Positions 22,961-34,420 of a stretch of DNA of 64,000 nt are shown piece by piece. Source of the DNA: Voacanga thouarsii. Lineage: Eukaryota; Streptophyta; Magnoliopsida; Gentianales; Apocynaceae. Position numbers and translations under genes: made by a program. Numbering within the stretch: position 1 is the first letter of the stretch; each line of letters opens with the position of its first letter. The stretch covers positions 2,108,001-2,172,000 of the forward strand of contig JANUWF010001631.1 of the NCBI GenBank assembly GCA_026120185.1, written 5' to 3'. The notes beneath the pieces are model-generated. The model was not told where the DNA came from, searched no databases, and saw nothing but the letters and a program-made list of their open reading frames with translations.

Positions 22961-24333
22961 CCAAGACTAAATAAGTCCATAGGTGCCCACCCGTATGGCG
23001 GTGTCTTCGAAAGACTTTTTCAGCCAAAAGCGTGATGAATGAATCTGCTAAATTGTTATTCGAGGGTATCTATTCCATCACAATTTCCTGTCTCTGAATA
23101 AAATCCTAGATCAGGTGGTACTTCTTCTCTGTGTGCATCCATTTCTTGTGGATCTAGGGTTCTTTAGATTGCGAGACTGCACTAGTGTTGCTGCAATACA
23201 TCACAATCGTCCTGTCCATCTGTGGCACGACTCCAAGTTTTAAAAAGAACTTCTGAAGCCAAACTACTTCCTTGGATGCCTCTGAAGCTACCACATACTC
23301 AACTTTTATGGTTGAGTCAGCAATACAAGATTGCTTAAAACTCATCCATAAATAGCTTGTCCAGACAATGCGAAGACATATCCACTAGTGGATTTTTTCA
23401 TTTCCTTATCTACCTGGAAGTCTGAGTCTATGTATCCTATAGGAACCAAGTTATCAGGCCAGTAAACCAGCATATAATCTCTCATTCCCTTGAGGTACTT
23501 GAGAATATGCTTTACAGCCTGCCCATAAACCTCTTCAGGGTTAGACTGTTATATGCTAACTAAGCCTACGAAAAAGTAGATATCTAGCCTAGTGCACAAC
23601 ATGCCATATATGAGACTTCCCATAGTTAAAGCGTAGAGAATCTACTCATCTCATCTTTTGCCTCTTGAAACCTAGGTCAGTCCTTTAAACAAAAAGACAA
23701 CCCATGTTTGCAAGGGATCAATGCCCCATTGTATGAGTCCATGTTAAACTTAGCTAACATTTTGTCAATGTATGAAGCCTGAGATAAACCTAACATTTTC
23801 TACTTTCTATTTCTACGAAGCTTAATCCCACGAATATAACTGGCTTCTCCTAAGTCCTTCATACTGAATTAACTAAACAACCAAACCTTAATAGATGACA
23901 ATGTCCATACATCATTTCCAATGAGTAGAATGTCATCCATATATAGTACAAGAAAAACCACATTTATGACTTCCAGTTTCCTTTACACACAAAGATCATC
24001 CTCTTTTTGAATGAAACCATACGACTTTTCAATTTCATTAAAATGAATTTTCCATACTCTCGAGGCCTGCTTAAGTCCATAAATGGACTTCTTAAGCTTA
24101 TAAACCATATGTTCCTGGCCCTTAGCAATAAAGCCTTTCGGTTGGGACATATAGATGTCTTCACTAAGATGGCCATTAAGAAATGCTGTCTTGACTTGCA
24201 TTTGCCATTTCTCGTAGTTATAGTGATATGCGTTGGCAAGGAGGACATGGATTGATTTATGCATAGCTACCGGGGAAAAGATTTCCTCATAATCGATTTT
24301 CTCTTTCTGAGTAAACCCTTCGCATAAAGCAAG
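22961..24333 (-). pseudogene. pol: RT and RNase H part of D pol, broken
   Basis: Read on the minus strand: GFTQKEKIDYEE at the RT start, then VKTAFLNGHLSEDIYM, KGF and KLKKSIYGLKQASR, all characteristic of copia RT. After several frameshifts come RNase H motifs (EYVVASEASKEVVWLQKF near 23330-23230 and S-N-T-S-A-V). The best open piece is 23983-24264. The active-site YVDD region is degraded near 23930-23950, where the strand still shows similarity. It is interrupted upstream by C and cannot be active. Confidence 0.75.
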
Positions 24334-25854
24334 TGATGCATAAATTTTGGGTCTATAAAATCATCAATTTTAAATCCATCCCTTAATCAAGTTTTAATTA
24401 AAATATTAATCCCAAAATATACATGTGAGCAAGTATACTCATCGCAAGCATAGCATAGGGAATTAACAAGTATTGATCCTCAAAGGAACAAATAAACACT
24501 GATCACTTTTCTTTCATTGTTTAACTGACCCCAAATAAATTGAGAAAAGAATAAAAAGAAAAAAACTAAAAAAACATATAACTCAAGGATGTAGATTTAT
24601 GCAATTTAGACAAGTACCCTAGAAAACATAACAATGAACTAATTAGCAATTCTCTCAACTAATTATCATCTTGGCATCATGAAGAAATATAAAGTAAAAC
24701 TCAATCATCTCACAAGTCATGATTCTACTTAGGTAAATTCCACTTCATGTCCCAATCCATGGAATCCTATATTTTGATTATATTAACATATTTGCCAACC
24801 AAGCTAATCCTAAACAAAATATGCATTAGGCTCAATTGCTTATAAACATGAAATTAGCTAATAACCCTTTGCTCGAGGTGAAATTAACTAACCTTTGATC
24901 ACTTAGTCCTATAACCTTAACTTCGTCGCTCAAGTCTATTAAGATTAAACAAATACAAAATCAATGCAATGAAACTCCTAACATCGTCGCTCAAGTCAAT
25001 TAGAAGAACTCATATCAATAACCAATAAATTTAAGTAATTAAATACCAAAGATGGCAAATAATTGATCAAATAACTAAACTACCCCAAAATCATGAATCC
25101 CAAAATAATGTTAAATTACAATGAAAACATTGAATACATCATTGCTAAAGAAAAAGAAAACAAAAAGAAAAGAAAGTACTCATAGACAAGTCTCTTTCTT
25201 TTTCCTTGAAGACTTGCTTTGAACAATCCTCCTTGGCTTGGGTGAATTGCTCATTCAATAAGAAAATCAAAATTTATGCCCTTTAATTCACCTCTCTAGG
25301 TTGTATATATGAAACCATTGTGTTCTCTTATGCTTTTATAGGCCTCTTGGATGCCTATTTCATGGCTGAGGAAGTCTTAACTGAGTAGGAATAGGAAAAT
25401 AACAAAATCCTTAGACAAGCCCTAATTTCGCCTCTAGAACCTACTTGGCACCGAGTACCTTCGACCCACATGGCGCTAGGTACACTCTGTTCTTCCTCTA
25501 TTTTGCTCTGTTTTTGGCCATCTTTTCCTTAGCAAGCAGAATGGACCCGACGCCAGGTACACTTGCCAGACCTAGCCCTAGGTCTGTTCTGGAAAAATCC
25601 TTGAAGCTCATTTAATCTCTACTGCTGGACAGAATGGACTTGGCTCTTGGTCTACTAGCTAGGCTCGGTGCCAGGTACATTCTGGTTCTGTGCATTTTTT
25701 GCTCGATTTTTTCTTAAATCTGCATATATTTTCCAAAAACACCTTTTATAAGTAAAATGTCAAATAGGAAGGAATATGCCTAGTTATTATAACAAATGTA
25801 TCTTAAAACAACCTTAAATAGCTAGGAAAAGAATGGTGATTTTAACCCCTATTA
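24334..25854 (-). mobile_element. 3' LTR of C
   Basis: It is the direct-repeat partner of 34421-35997 and about 1.52 kb long. The plus-strand left end is TGATGCATAAATTTTGGG. The right end, read minus, starts TAATAGGGG (TG changed to TA) after a polypurine tract. GC-rich GGCACCGGGTAC-like units lie near 25445-25680. Confidence 0.8.
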
Positions 25855-25856
25855 CA

Positions 25857-25873
25857 TATCCCCATACTTGAAC
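25857..25873 (-). other. Polypurine tract of C
   Basis: The minus strand reads GTTCAAGTATGGGGATA directly in front of the 3' LTR. Confidence 0.7.
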
Positions 25874-26944
25874 ATTTGCTTGCCCTCAAGCAAACACTTT
25901 TATCCAAGAAAAATTATCAAGACAACAAAAGGTTTTCTTCTCATTCCAAAAGTTTTTTCATTATAGCAAAGATCATGTTCAAACTTTAGATACAACCCTT
26001 GTCATTCATACCATTTGAAAATAATTTCAAACCTTGAAACATTGGTTAAGACATCACAAAACTCTTGAAGTCAAATTAATCACGTGCATACCTTAGTCTA
26101 AGAAAGTTATTTCACTTTTCAAGTAAAAACATAGATAACATGAATCACATAGGTCAAGCCATCTATCAGCTCAAGCATTATGAATCCAAAAGTTGTACAC
26201 TTAAGTTATGATGTGAGGAAAGCACTCAATTTTTTTTTCTCTTAAAGTTTTTGAATGACTTAGGGAATTGATAGCATCAAGTGCATGTATTTCTCTTCAC
26301 ACACTGTATTGGGCCCCTTTACAGCCATCACTCATCATTTTTTTTTCACAATTCTTTTTTTTTTCATACTTTTGCTTGCCTTTTTTCCTTTGAGATAGCC
26401 TCAAGAGAGTGCATCAAATACACTTGCTACTTCTCCCCATATTGGCCCCCTTCTCCGCTAAAGGTCTTCAAAGATCATCACTAAGAATCTTTTCTCTAAT
26501 TCACACAAAAAATAGTGTTGTTTTCACTTATTATTTTTTTTATCAACTTAAATCACATTTTTCAACATTCTCCTCAGTCTTCTTTCTTAAAGATCTTTTT
26601 ATAACTCACGTTTTTTTCATCATAACTCAAAGCTAGTAAAATTTAAACTCATAATACAAAAGTTAGCCAATAAATTCTTCCCATATTTATCATATCTACT
26701 ATATTTCAACTAGATAAGTCAAATAATATTCAAACATCAATGCATAAATAAGATGAATCAAAATTCTCAAGTTTTGACAAATATCTTTTCCAATAAAACC
26801 AATTTCATCAATTTCCACCTAATGAATGACAAAACTCATATCCAAGTAAGAAAAAGAATTACAACCATGCTTAACAATGAAACCTACTAAAATTTTTGAA
26901 AAATTTTCACAAAAATGATATGGAAATATTTCTTCAACCTCATT

Positions 26945-26974
26945 CTCCCCCCACACTTAAACTGGACATTGTCC
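26945..26974 (-). other. Internal polypurine motif of C, 1
   Basis: The minus strand has GGACAATGTCCAGTTTAAGT followed by a GTGGGGGGAGAATG run, as in J and B. Confidence 0.6.
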
Positions 26975-27198
26975 TTAATGACCAAAGATATAACAATAAA
27001 AGTACGACCAAGAAGACCAAAATGAATAAAGAAGGAGGAGAAAGTAAAGGAGATACTATCATGATGGAGTAGCTCCAATTTTCCAAACATTGTGCTCAAA
27101 ACAAAGTTGTTTTTCAATTTCAAAATTTTCCAAAGTAGCTCAATACCAAGAAAAAACCAAGATAATTGATAAAAACTTGGACAAAGCATATTACCAAC

Positions 27199-27217
27199 CT
27201 ACTCCCCCACACTTAAG
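27199..27217 (-). other. Internal polypurine motif of C, 2
   Basis: The minus strand has ACTTAAGTGTGGGGGAGTAG, a third AAGTGTGGGGG motif in this element. Confidence 0.55.
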
Positions 27218-28908
27218 TTGTAAAATGTTTTCCTTATTTAGGAGAGGAAAAAGAAACTACTTAACAAAAAAAAAAACAAAAAAAAAACAAAAACTCTTTT
27301 CACTCATCATGCTTCCTCATCAAACCTTTTGAAAAGAAATTAAAGCTTAAAATAGAAGATATACATGATTGATGTGTTGGAATGTATGCCCTCTAGACTA
27401 GGTTTCTGATGTAATTATCGAATTTATTAATAAAAGAATTTATTCTAAAAAATTTGTTTGTGAATTTACATTTTATTTGTGCATGATTTACGTTTGGAAA
27501 ATACCTATTGTGTTTAAGTAAGTGATTAATGTGAATGGTGACCTTTCACAATAAGGTATTGATCATGGGTTACTTAATACATAAACGTTTGTTCTTAACC
27601 GATTGATGAGAATGGGAATCCCATCATGTTTAGGTTATTGTGTTATGGATTCGAAATGGGAATAGCTTACCTTTAACTAGTTTGTAGTCCACTAACTTCA
27701 TAGCATAAGTGTATTTCAAATACGTAGAATATGACTTGTAATAGTAGTTTCTAAAAGTACTGTTTAGATTAAACCCAGACTATTACTACTATAACGTGGA
27801 CTAATACTCTACCGCTTGAGTATGAGTTGGTGGTCTAACGAAACTGGAAGCATGTACACTGATATACTGTAGTTGAGGCTCTATTGTAGAGCCAATATAT
27901 TTGTATGTTGGGTATATGTGACTAGTTAGTTAAGACAGACTTATACAAGATAGTTTCTGCACTATATCGCCCATTGTGACTGTTCAAATGATCTAAATAT
28001 CTAGGGCCCTAGGGAACATAACTTGGATGTTTTCTTTAGGGTAACTTTCTTGGAAAGTGAAAAACATTCCAGGAGTCATGGATTATTGGACTAGAGGTCT
28101 AAGGGTGGAAGATGTCTTTTAGAGAGGTGTTAGTACACTCTTCCTCTCTAAATGTATGATGATACGTAGTGGGGTATTTTAGTTATTGTACCTGTAGGTC
28201 GGAGACTTTGCTAATGCAGCATTGTCCTTGGGGTCAATATTTCCTTATGATAATATTAGGAAATATTTAAAATGCAAAATACAACTATTTTTATAACAAG
28301 GGTATTTTGGTCATTTTAGTAGCTAAGGCGATGTGTCTTTTGGTCCTCAGAATAACCCATAAGTCCTAATGGTTTTGGGTTGAGGGATTGGTCTTGTATA
28401 AAATGGATTTTATTTTATTCAAATAGCTTGGTTTATTTATTGGACTAGAATAAAATAAAAGGTCCAAAAAGGGAGAATTATATATTGGCCCACTTGGGAT
28501 ATTTAATTAATTTAATTATTGGGTTGTATTAGTCTAGGAATAATTAAATTTAATTAAAGGCTTAACCCAATGAACTGGGCCAAGGCTTGAGGTTTATATT
28601 GGTCCATTTGGGTTATTTAATTAATTTAATTATTGGGTTTGTATTAGTCCAGGAATAATTAAATTGAATTAAAGACTTAACCCAATTAACTGGACCATAG
28701 GTCCATAGTGTGAAACCCCAATTGAAACCAACCTTAGAGTTAGGGGGTTGGGATGCATATCATGTTTTATTGCATGTATAAATATAATTTTATATGATTT
28801 TATGTGCTTTGGATATGTGATTGGTAGCCTTTGCCTGAGGTGAAAATAGGGAGATAGCTTGAGGATTAAATAGGAAAAATATTTGGGAGAGAAAATAAGA
28901 ACAAGAGT

Positions 28909-28975
28909 TGTTGTGGTTTAGTGGTTAGAGCTTTGGAATTAATCCTTGAGGTCTAGAGTTAAATTCCATCATTGG
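28909..28975 (+). other. tRNA-like segment in the F2 U3
   Basis: GGTTTAGTGGTTAGAGC resembles a tRNA D-arm/A-box and GAGTTAAATTCC a T-arm/B-box about 25-30 bases later. The F1 copy (45047-45099) keeps GAGTTCAAATTCC, closer to the B-box consensus. It lies about 200 bp from the LTR start in the same direction as the LTR. It is probably a relic and not a functional tRNA. Confidence 0.5.
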
Positions 28976-30590
28976 AGTTTTATCATGATTAAATTTTATT
29001 TTTGTGTAGGAAGGCTATATTTCGGTCCTTGCATGATTTAGTGAAGAGTAGGAGTGTTGTCCTTGGAGAGACATCATAGGAATGTCCTAATCCTACTTTT
29101 TTGCCCTACAAAAAAATTCTAAGGGTTTCATACCCCTCTTGATTCCCTAGCTTTCCTTAATTCTTAATCAATTAGGTTGATTAATTTGTTCAAGCCAATT
29201 TCATTTCAGAAAATTCCAGCAAAGTTCTATGAGATTTAGGTTTCGAAAATGGCTGTGAATAAGTCATCTTGTTGGCCGAAAATGGGGAGGAGTAGTGGAA
29301 GGTTTCTAAGAGAATTAATCTCCATGGTTGAACCTTCAAACTCCTACCTAAGTATATTCATCTTGTTCATGTAGGAATCTGGAATTTTTCCAGCTTCTTG
29401 TTCAGTCCAAGTGTCAAAATTTCAGCCATCATTCCTTTCCAAATGCTGCCAGGAAAATAGCCCTCTTGACCAACTTGAAGTCTGAAATTATAAGGCCAAA
29501 ACCAGACTGCTCAAATGCTGTGCAAACCAAAACATTTTCTGGACAACTTTCACAGCTTTGGTGATCCTAAACCAAGTTGTTTCTTCTAGTTTTTCACCCA
29601 GCATCTTAGCCACGTTTTTCCTCTATAAAGAAGGTTGGAAACCAGCCTTGAAAGACCTCTGAATACCCCTTCAAATCTTCTGCAAGCTGTCTGGAAAATG
29701 GAAGAAAAATCTGCCCAAGAATTCCAGTAAACTTGCAAAAAAACTGAACAGAATTTTCCAGCTTTGTTCCTTCTTCAGCCATGTCTGAAACCTCCACCAT
29801 TTTTCTGTACAAACTCCCCTTAAACAGCCATGAACTGAGCTTCATCATCTTCCCCAGCATTTTGCTTGAAAACCAGTCCATGGCTGCTCCTAAAATATCT
29901 CCATCAATTACTCCAATCAAGCCATTGATTGAAGACCAAAATTCCAGCAAACATATTTAGTAAACTACCATAAATCATTCCTCAAACAACCAAAAATCCC
30001 TTCACCATTGTGCACCATATTTTCGGCCACCATTAAGCTCCTTCAAACAACTTTCATTCCAGCAAAAATCATAGACAAACAACCGACCATTGGAGTTTCT
30101 AAAAGCTCTCCGTTGACCAAGATCTTCTTATCATATTTTGTTTCCAAAATTGATTCCCTAAAATATTCTTTTTCGATTTCAAACAACCAGCTTTCCTTTT
30201 CCTTTCAAACTAGAAAATTCAGTTGCTAAAACCCCTGAAACAATTCGGCCACCCTAATCCCACAGAATTTCGGCCAGCTCTCCCTCAATCCTCTCCATTC
30301 TCTTCAACCTTCAAGAACACCCACTAACCTTCTCTCGCCTAAGGCCACCAAAACCACTTCAATCTTCTTCAAAAAACTCCAGATTGTACCTACTCACTCC
30401 AGTGAATCCATTCCAACCAATTTTAACATCAAACTCGAAAATCAAGGCCTCTCATTTGGATAAAAAACCAGTATTTTTGTGAAGGCTCAAGAACACCTTC
30501 AAGGTAAGCATGATCAATCGATTCCATCTTCACTCATCTTCAACTCCTAATGAACATATGTATATATAAACATACTAATGAACTCTTCTT

Positions 30591-30624
<34 letters not shown>
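30591..30624. repeat. (CT)n microsatellite in F2
   Basis: About 16 CT units. The F1 copy has a matching GA run at 43374-43422 of different length. Confidence 0.9.
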
Positions 30625-32137
30625 TGGCCGAATGGTGACTTCAACCATGGCCATATTTTCTTCATCTCTCTTGGGCGGATCAAGTCTCTTAAGAGTTAGG
30701 ATCCCTTCGAAACTACTCAAAGGTAGTCATCAATCAAGTAAGCATCTTCCAACTCCTCTTTAAATTCTAGATTCATGTCTCTAGGATGATATTGGAATGA
30801 GACGGATTATGATTAGGGTTTGAGCATGTGTTGTTGTGAAGGAGTTGAGATTGAAGCATGAATAAATATGTGTATGTGATGGAGATGGGAATTGATGCAT
30901 GAGTTGATTGTCTTGGATGATTGTATGGCATTTTAGGGTTTTGTTGCATGTCTTCATGTCGTGAGTGGTTTATGTGATCAAGCATGTTAGAGATTATGTC
31001 ACCTTTGGTGAATAGGGTTATGTTCATGCATTTTTGTTAAAGCCATGAATATGTTTATGTTAGTAGAGTTTGGATCATGCCTTGGTAAATTTAGATCCAT
31101 GCCTTTATTCATGATTTGGATGATTTGATGAATTGGTGTGTAGTGTATGTTCATGATTATGGTTAGCAATAGAAATATGATCATGACTTTGTTGTCCCTA
31201 AGCTAATTTTATTTCATCAATAAAATGATTATTGCTATATCTTCTTCTAGTGAATTTCAAAAACCCTAGGAAAATGTGGATTTGGTCTCTTATATAAAAT
31301 AATGATATTTTAGTCAAATAAATGATAACTTTTATTAAAGAAATAAAATATATAGACATTATGTAAAATAAGAATATCAAATAAAGCCTTTTTCATAAAT
31401 TATCATAATAGGTAAAATATTAATTTGGTAAGTCTTATATATTCATAAATACTATTAAAATTTATTTATTAGCTTTTAATCAAAACCTATTAAAATTTAC
31501 TAACAACCAATTCTAGCTACCAATTATTTTCTAACCATTAATTATTACTAGATTATTATTTTACATAATACCATGTAGGACCTAGGACCCTCAATCAAAT
31601 AAACCCTAATTTATTTTTAGCAAGATTTAAACGTCCCACTTATTGTACCTATTTTCCCAAACTCTAGTTATTTTAAAATCGAGCTAGATTCATGTTATAA
31701 ACCTTTTTATTTATTTATCTAGCCTTAAAGCTTGGGGCACTAGGGCCATGGTTGTAGTAAGTTGAGCTAGGTTTATTTGTGAAAGTGAACTTCAACTTGA
31801 GTTTAATTATGGCTTATATTTTCCTCAGGCGGGGTTAGGTCAGCTGTTGGAGACCTTTGTTTTATCTCGAGCTAAGGATCAGGTAAGCTCCTGCATAAAA
31901 CTTGTTGTTGCAAAAAGTTATTATGGCAAGCTAAACCTGAAGTTTGTGAATACTGATTTAGTAATGACAATTAAGGACTGTTTCCTTTCTTATTTCTGTC
32001 AAACCAATTATTTGAAAATCAGCAAGCAATTTTATTCAAACACTAAACTATTTCTAAACTGATTTTGACAAAGACTTTAGAAATACTTAAATGCCATTTA
32101 CAAGTGGTACTATGTTTTATTCATTTTCCCAAGTGGG

Positions 32138-32173
<36 letters not shown>
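32138..32173. repeat. (AT)n microsatellite in F2
   Basis: About 17 TA units. It is matched by 41852-41883 in F1, so the repeat was already present in the ancestral LTR. Confidence 0.9.
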
Positions 32174-32176
<3 letters not shown>

Positions 32177-33463
32177 GTTGAGTACTCAATAAGGTAGGCT
32201 AGTAGTACTAGTTTTGAAGAGCAAGAGTGAGTCTTCTGGCAGGAGGCCACCTCCAGAAGATAAACTTAACTTAGAGAAATGTCAGTACTACTTAGTCATG
32301 TCGGTCCGAGCTAGTAGTTTTCAGTCATGTGGATTGTGTGTTGCCGGAGTGGACAACCGGTTTTGTTTGGGTGTAGAGAATGAGGAGAATCTTACCCGGT
32401 AGGTCGATCACCTACCTTTTGTCAGTCTGCACAAAATGTGGCATTCTGACCGTTGTATGGTTGTGGGGCCCAATGTGTGGTAACCCATGACCACCTTTTG
32501 AGTGGTTGATTTTATTGAACATGTATGGTTGGAAAAGCCAAAACACCAGTCTTGATTTTGACTATTGTTTATTGCTTGCTAGAATTTCTCTTATGAAGAT
32601 TTTACATTTTGCATTCACGAACTGTTTTCACTAGACACTCAAAGCACATACACGGACTTACTGAGATTTTATCTCATTACCCTTTTTACCATGATTTCAA
32701 GTCGATCCTGTTGTGAGGATGAGTAGCTAGTGTTGTCTGCCTTGGAAGAGATTTTGTGATCTGCTTTTATCTAATGCTTTGGGGAAGTTGAGAGTGAATA
32801 TTTTTTTTTATTTTATGGATTTGTTTTGAATTCTTGAATTGTAATAATTTTTAAGTTTAAAGTATTATTTTTATTCTATTATTTTGAATGTGTGACCTAG
32901 TTATAAAGACCCCTTGTCCTTTGGACGGGGTGACATCCCTTGCCCTGTCGGGCCTAGGTAGTGGGGTGTTACACATAGGCCTGGTTAATGGCTTAACATG
33001 ACATGGGCCTTAGGGCTTCTCTGATTCTACCGCCTCTGTATGATTTTTGAATGCTTGGATAATAGCCTATTATTAAGGTAGTTAGGATTCAATAGAACTA
33101 AGGAGTTTTTTCATAGAACGTCGTCGTTTTTTTTCCTCTAGCTTTTCTTCTTCTCTCTGGAGACGTGTTCTCTGTGCTATTCAATAGTTAGAATAGAGAC
33201 ACAGAAGATCATCCTCTTCTTTCTTAGCCTTCACCAGGCTTTCAGGCACGGGTTATATTCCGAAAGACCCGAAGCATCGCGTTGAGGCTTAGATGGAGCT
33301 GACGGCTTGTGTGACAATAGCCTGAAGAAAGGATCTCAGAAGCAGAAGTGGTTCAAACCGAGTCGCCGATACCTCCTAGACTAGTGAAATCACATAGAAG
33401 TAAGAAAACGAAATTGCTTTTTTGCGTGTGCTCTGTTTTGACATGTGTCTGTGGGTTTCTTTT

Positions 33464-33961
33464 TCATGCCATATTTACGTTCAGAATGTAGGAAGAAGAG
33501 AGGTTTTTGAAAAATAGAGGGTTTATGAAAATAATTTTTCTTACTAAAGAAAACACATAAACCTCTTTCTCTAACATTCTTTTAGACACACAAATATTTT
33601 TGTTAATATATAAGTGCACATGGTTTCTAAAGAATGCATCAAACTTGAAATCACCATTTAACCCCTCAAAAGATTTGTCACAATTGAAATTCCCTTTAAA
33701 ACTTAGCAATTGAGTTCTTGAATATTGGATCAAGAAATCAGTATTTTTCGACACATCTACAAAAACTGAGTTACCTCCCTTTGAATAGGGTGAAGGGTAG
33801 AAATTACTACCATCCTTCAAGGACTTCTTATGATGTAGCATTGAAAGATCCCACTCCTCGAGGCATGATAACATCAACACATCATTAATGGCATTACTGG
33901 GCTTCATGAATCGAGGGGTACAATGTTTGTCCCTTAATCGATGAATTTTTATTGGCCACAA
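33464..33961 (-). CDS. Conserved ORF of unknown function in element C
   Basis: The frame gives 165 residues, of which the last few (about 33464-33483) come from X4 and not from C. The middle 90 residues match the ORF at 9880-10215 in B (HKKSLKD, FYPSP, GGNSVFVD, DFLI, KGNFN, SFEGLNGDFK, DAFFRNHV). The N-terminal part (KHCTPRFMKPSNAINDV) has no counterpart in the B frame. It sits about 440 bp after the primer-binding site, where gag would start in an autonomous element, yet it does not resemble gag. The function is unknown. It could be a captured host fragment or an element-specific product. Confidence 0.4.
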   Translation of the reverse strand: MWPIKIHRLRDKHCTPRFMKPSNAINDVLMLSCLEEWDLSMLHHKKSLKDGSNFYPSPYSKGGNSVFVDVSKNTDFLIQYSRTQLLSFKGNFNCDKSFEGLNGDFKFDAFFRNHVHLYINKNICVSKRMLEKEVYVFSLVRKIIFINPLFFKNLSSSYILNVNMA

Positions 33962-34395
33962 AAAAATTCACTAATGTTTCTAATGAGGTCTCACTGAAAA
34001 CATCAATGTGAGCTTGTAATCTTGCCAATCAATATCATTATAACACATTTGATTTTGTGCCAAAAAATAATTACCATGATGATGTCAATCTCGTACTCAA
34101 AGAAAAATAAAAATTAAATTGAAAATAAAAATAAAAACACACAAAAAAATAAAAAAAAAACAAAGAAAAATAAAAATACACAAATTAGAAGTATTCAAAA
34201 ACTACCTAAACACGAGAGGTAGTGATATTTACAAGTACAACATGAACTAAGCTAGTCAATTAAGTCACACAATGTTACAAACAATAAGATATAACACTTG
34301 TTTACATAAAAAAAAACATATATACAAATTTACATATATACATATGGACATATAAACATGGTTAAATTAACAAAATCTAAGCTTTCATGATATTG

Positions 34396-34414
34396 TTCCC
34401 CGGCAACGGTGCCA
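34396..34414 (-). other. Primer-binding site of C (Asp-tRNA type)
   Basis: The minus strand reads TGGCACCGTTGCCGGGGAA a few bases after the 5' LTR end. This is nearly the complement of the 3' end of plant Asp-tRNA as I recall it, a primer typical of Athila-like elements. Confidence 0.8.
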
Positions 34415-34420
34415 AAAACT

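Larger units (their letters stand above)
25874..27374 (-). other. Non-coding 3' internal region of C
   Basis: About 1.5 kb of AT-rich sequence without a recognisable protein. It matches B's internal region. Polypurine motifs lie at 26945-26974 and 27199-27217. The open frames at 26281-26636 and 26887-27189 fall on low-complexity T-rich stretches and lack conserved motifs. Confidence 0.6.
28709..32973 (+). mobile_element. F2: 4.27 kb Tekay-type solo LTR
   Basis: It starts TGTGAAACCCCAATTGAAAC and ends GTGGGGTGTTACA, flanked by a perfect duplication CATAG (28704-28708 and 32974-32978). F1 (41060-45361) is a second copy in the opposite orientation. The last part (GGACGGGGTGACATCCC, then GGGGTGTTACA) is shared with the LTRs of G and H, which links it to the Tekay/Del chromovirus group. 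No gag or pol is inside. Open frames such as 29606-29950 and 31847-32062 recur in F1 with frame breaks, so I read them as non-coding LTR sequence. Its unusual length could alternatively mean a non-autonomous element, but no internal LTR pair is visible. Confidence 0.8.
27375..33483 (+). mobile_element. X4: copia-type solo LTR in C, containing F2
   Basis: It starts TGTTGGAATGTATGCCCTC and, after removal of F2, ends near TTTACGTTCA at 33483. That leaves about 1.84 kb of LTR and no internal region. Flanks TGATG and GAATG are a poor duplication, but C is continuous on either side when compared with B (ATTAATTTCTTTT and AGCATGATGAGTG follow in both). It is the same family as X1-X3 and D's LTR. Confidence 0.75.

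Noticed and set aside
27375..28708. X block as 5' LTR of a complete copia element
   Set aside because: The sequence after its end (33484) is C's leader, not a primer-binding site, and no gag or pol of this family follows.
29606..29950. Open frame of 114 residues on the minus strand in F2
   Set aside because: The related region of F1 (44100-44400) has lost the frame, there is no known domain, and it lies inside an LTR.
32399..32417. Palindrome GGTAGGT-cgatc-ACCTACC, possible regulatory hairpin
   Set aside because: The arms are not kept in F1 at the same place, so it is probably chance.
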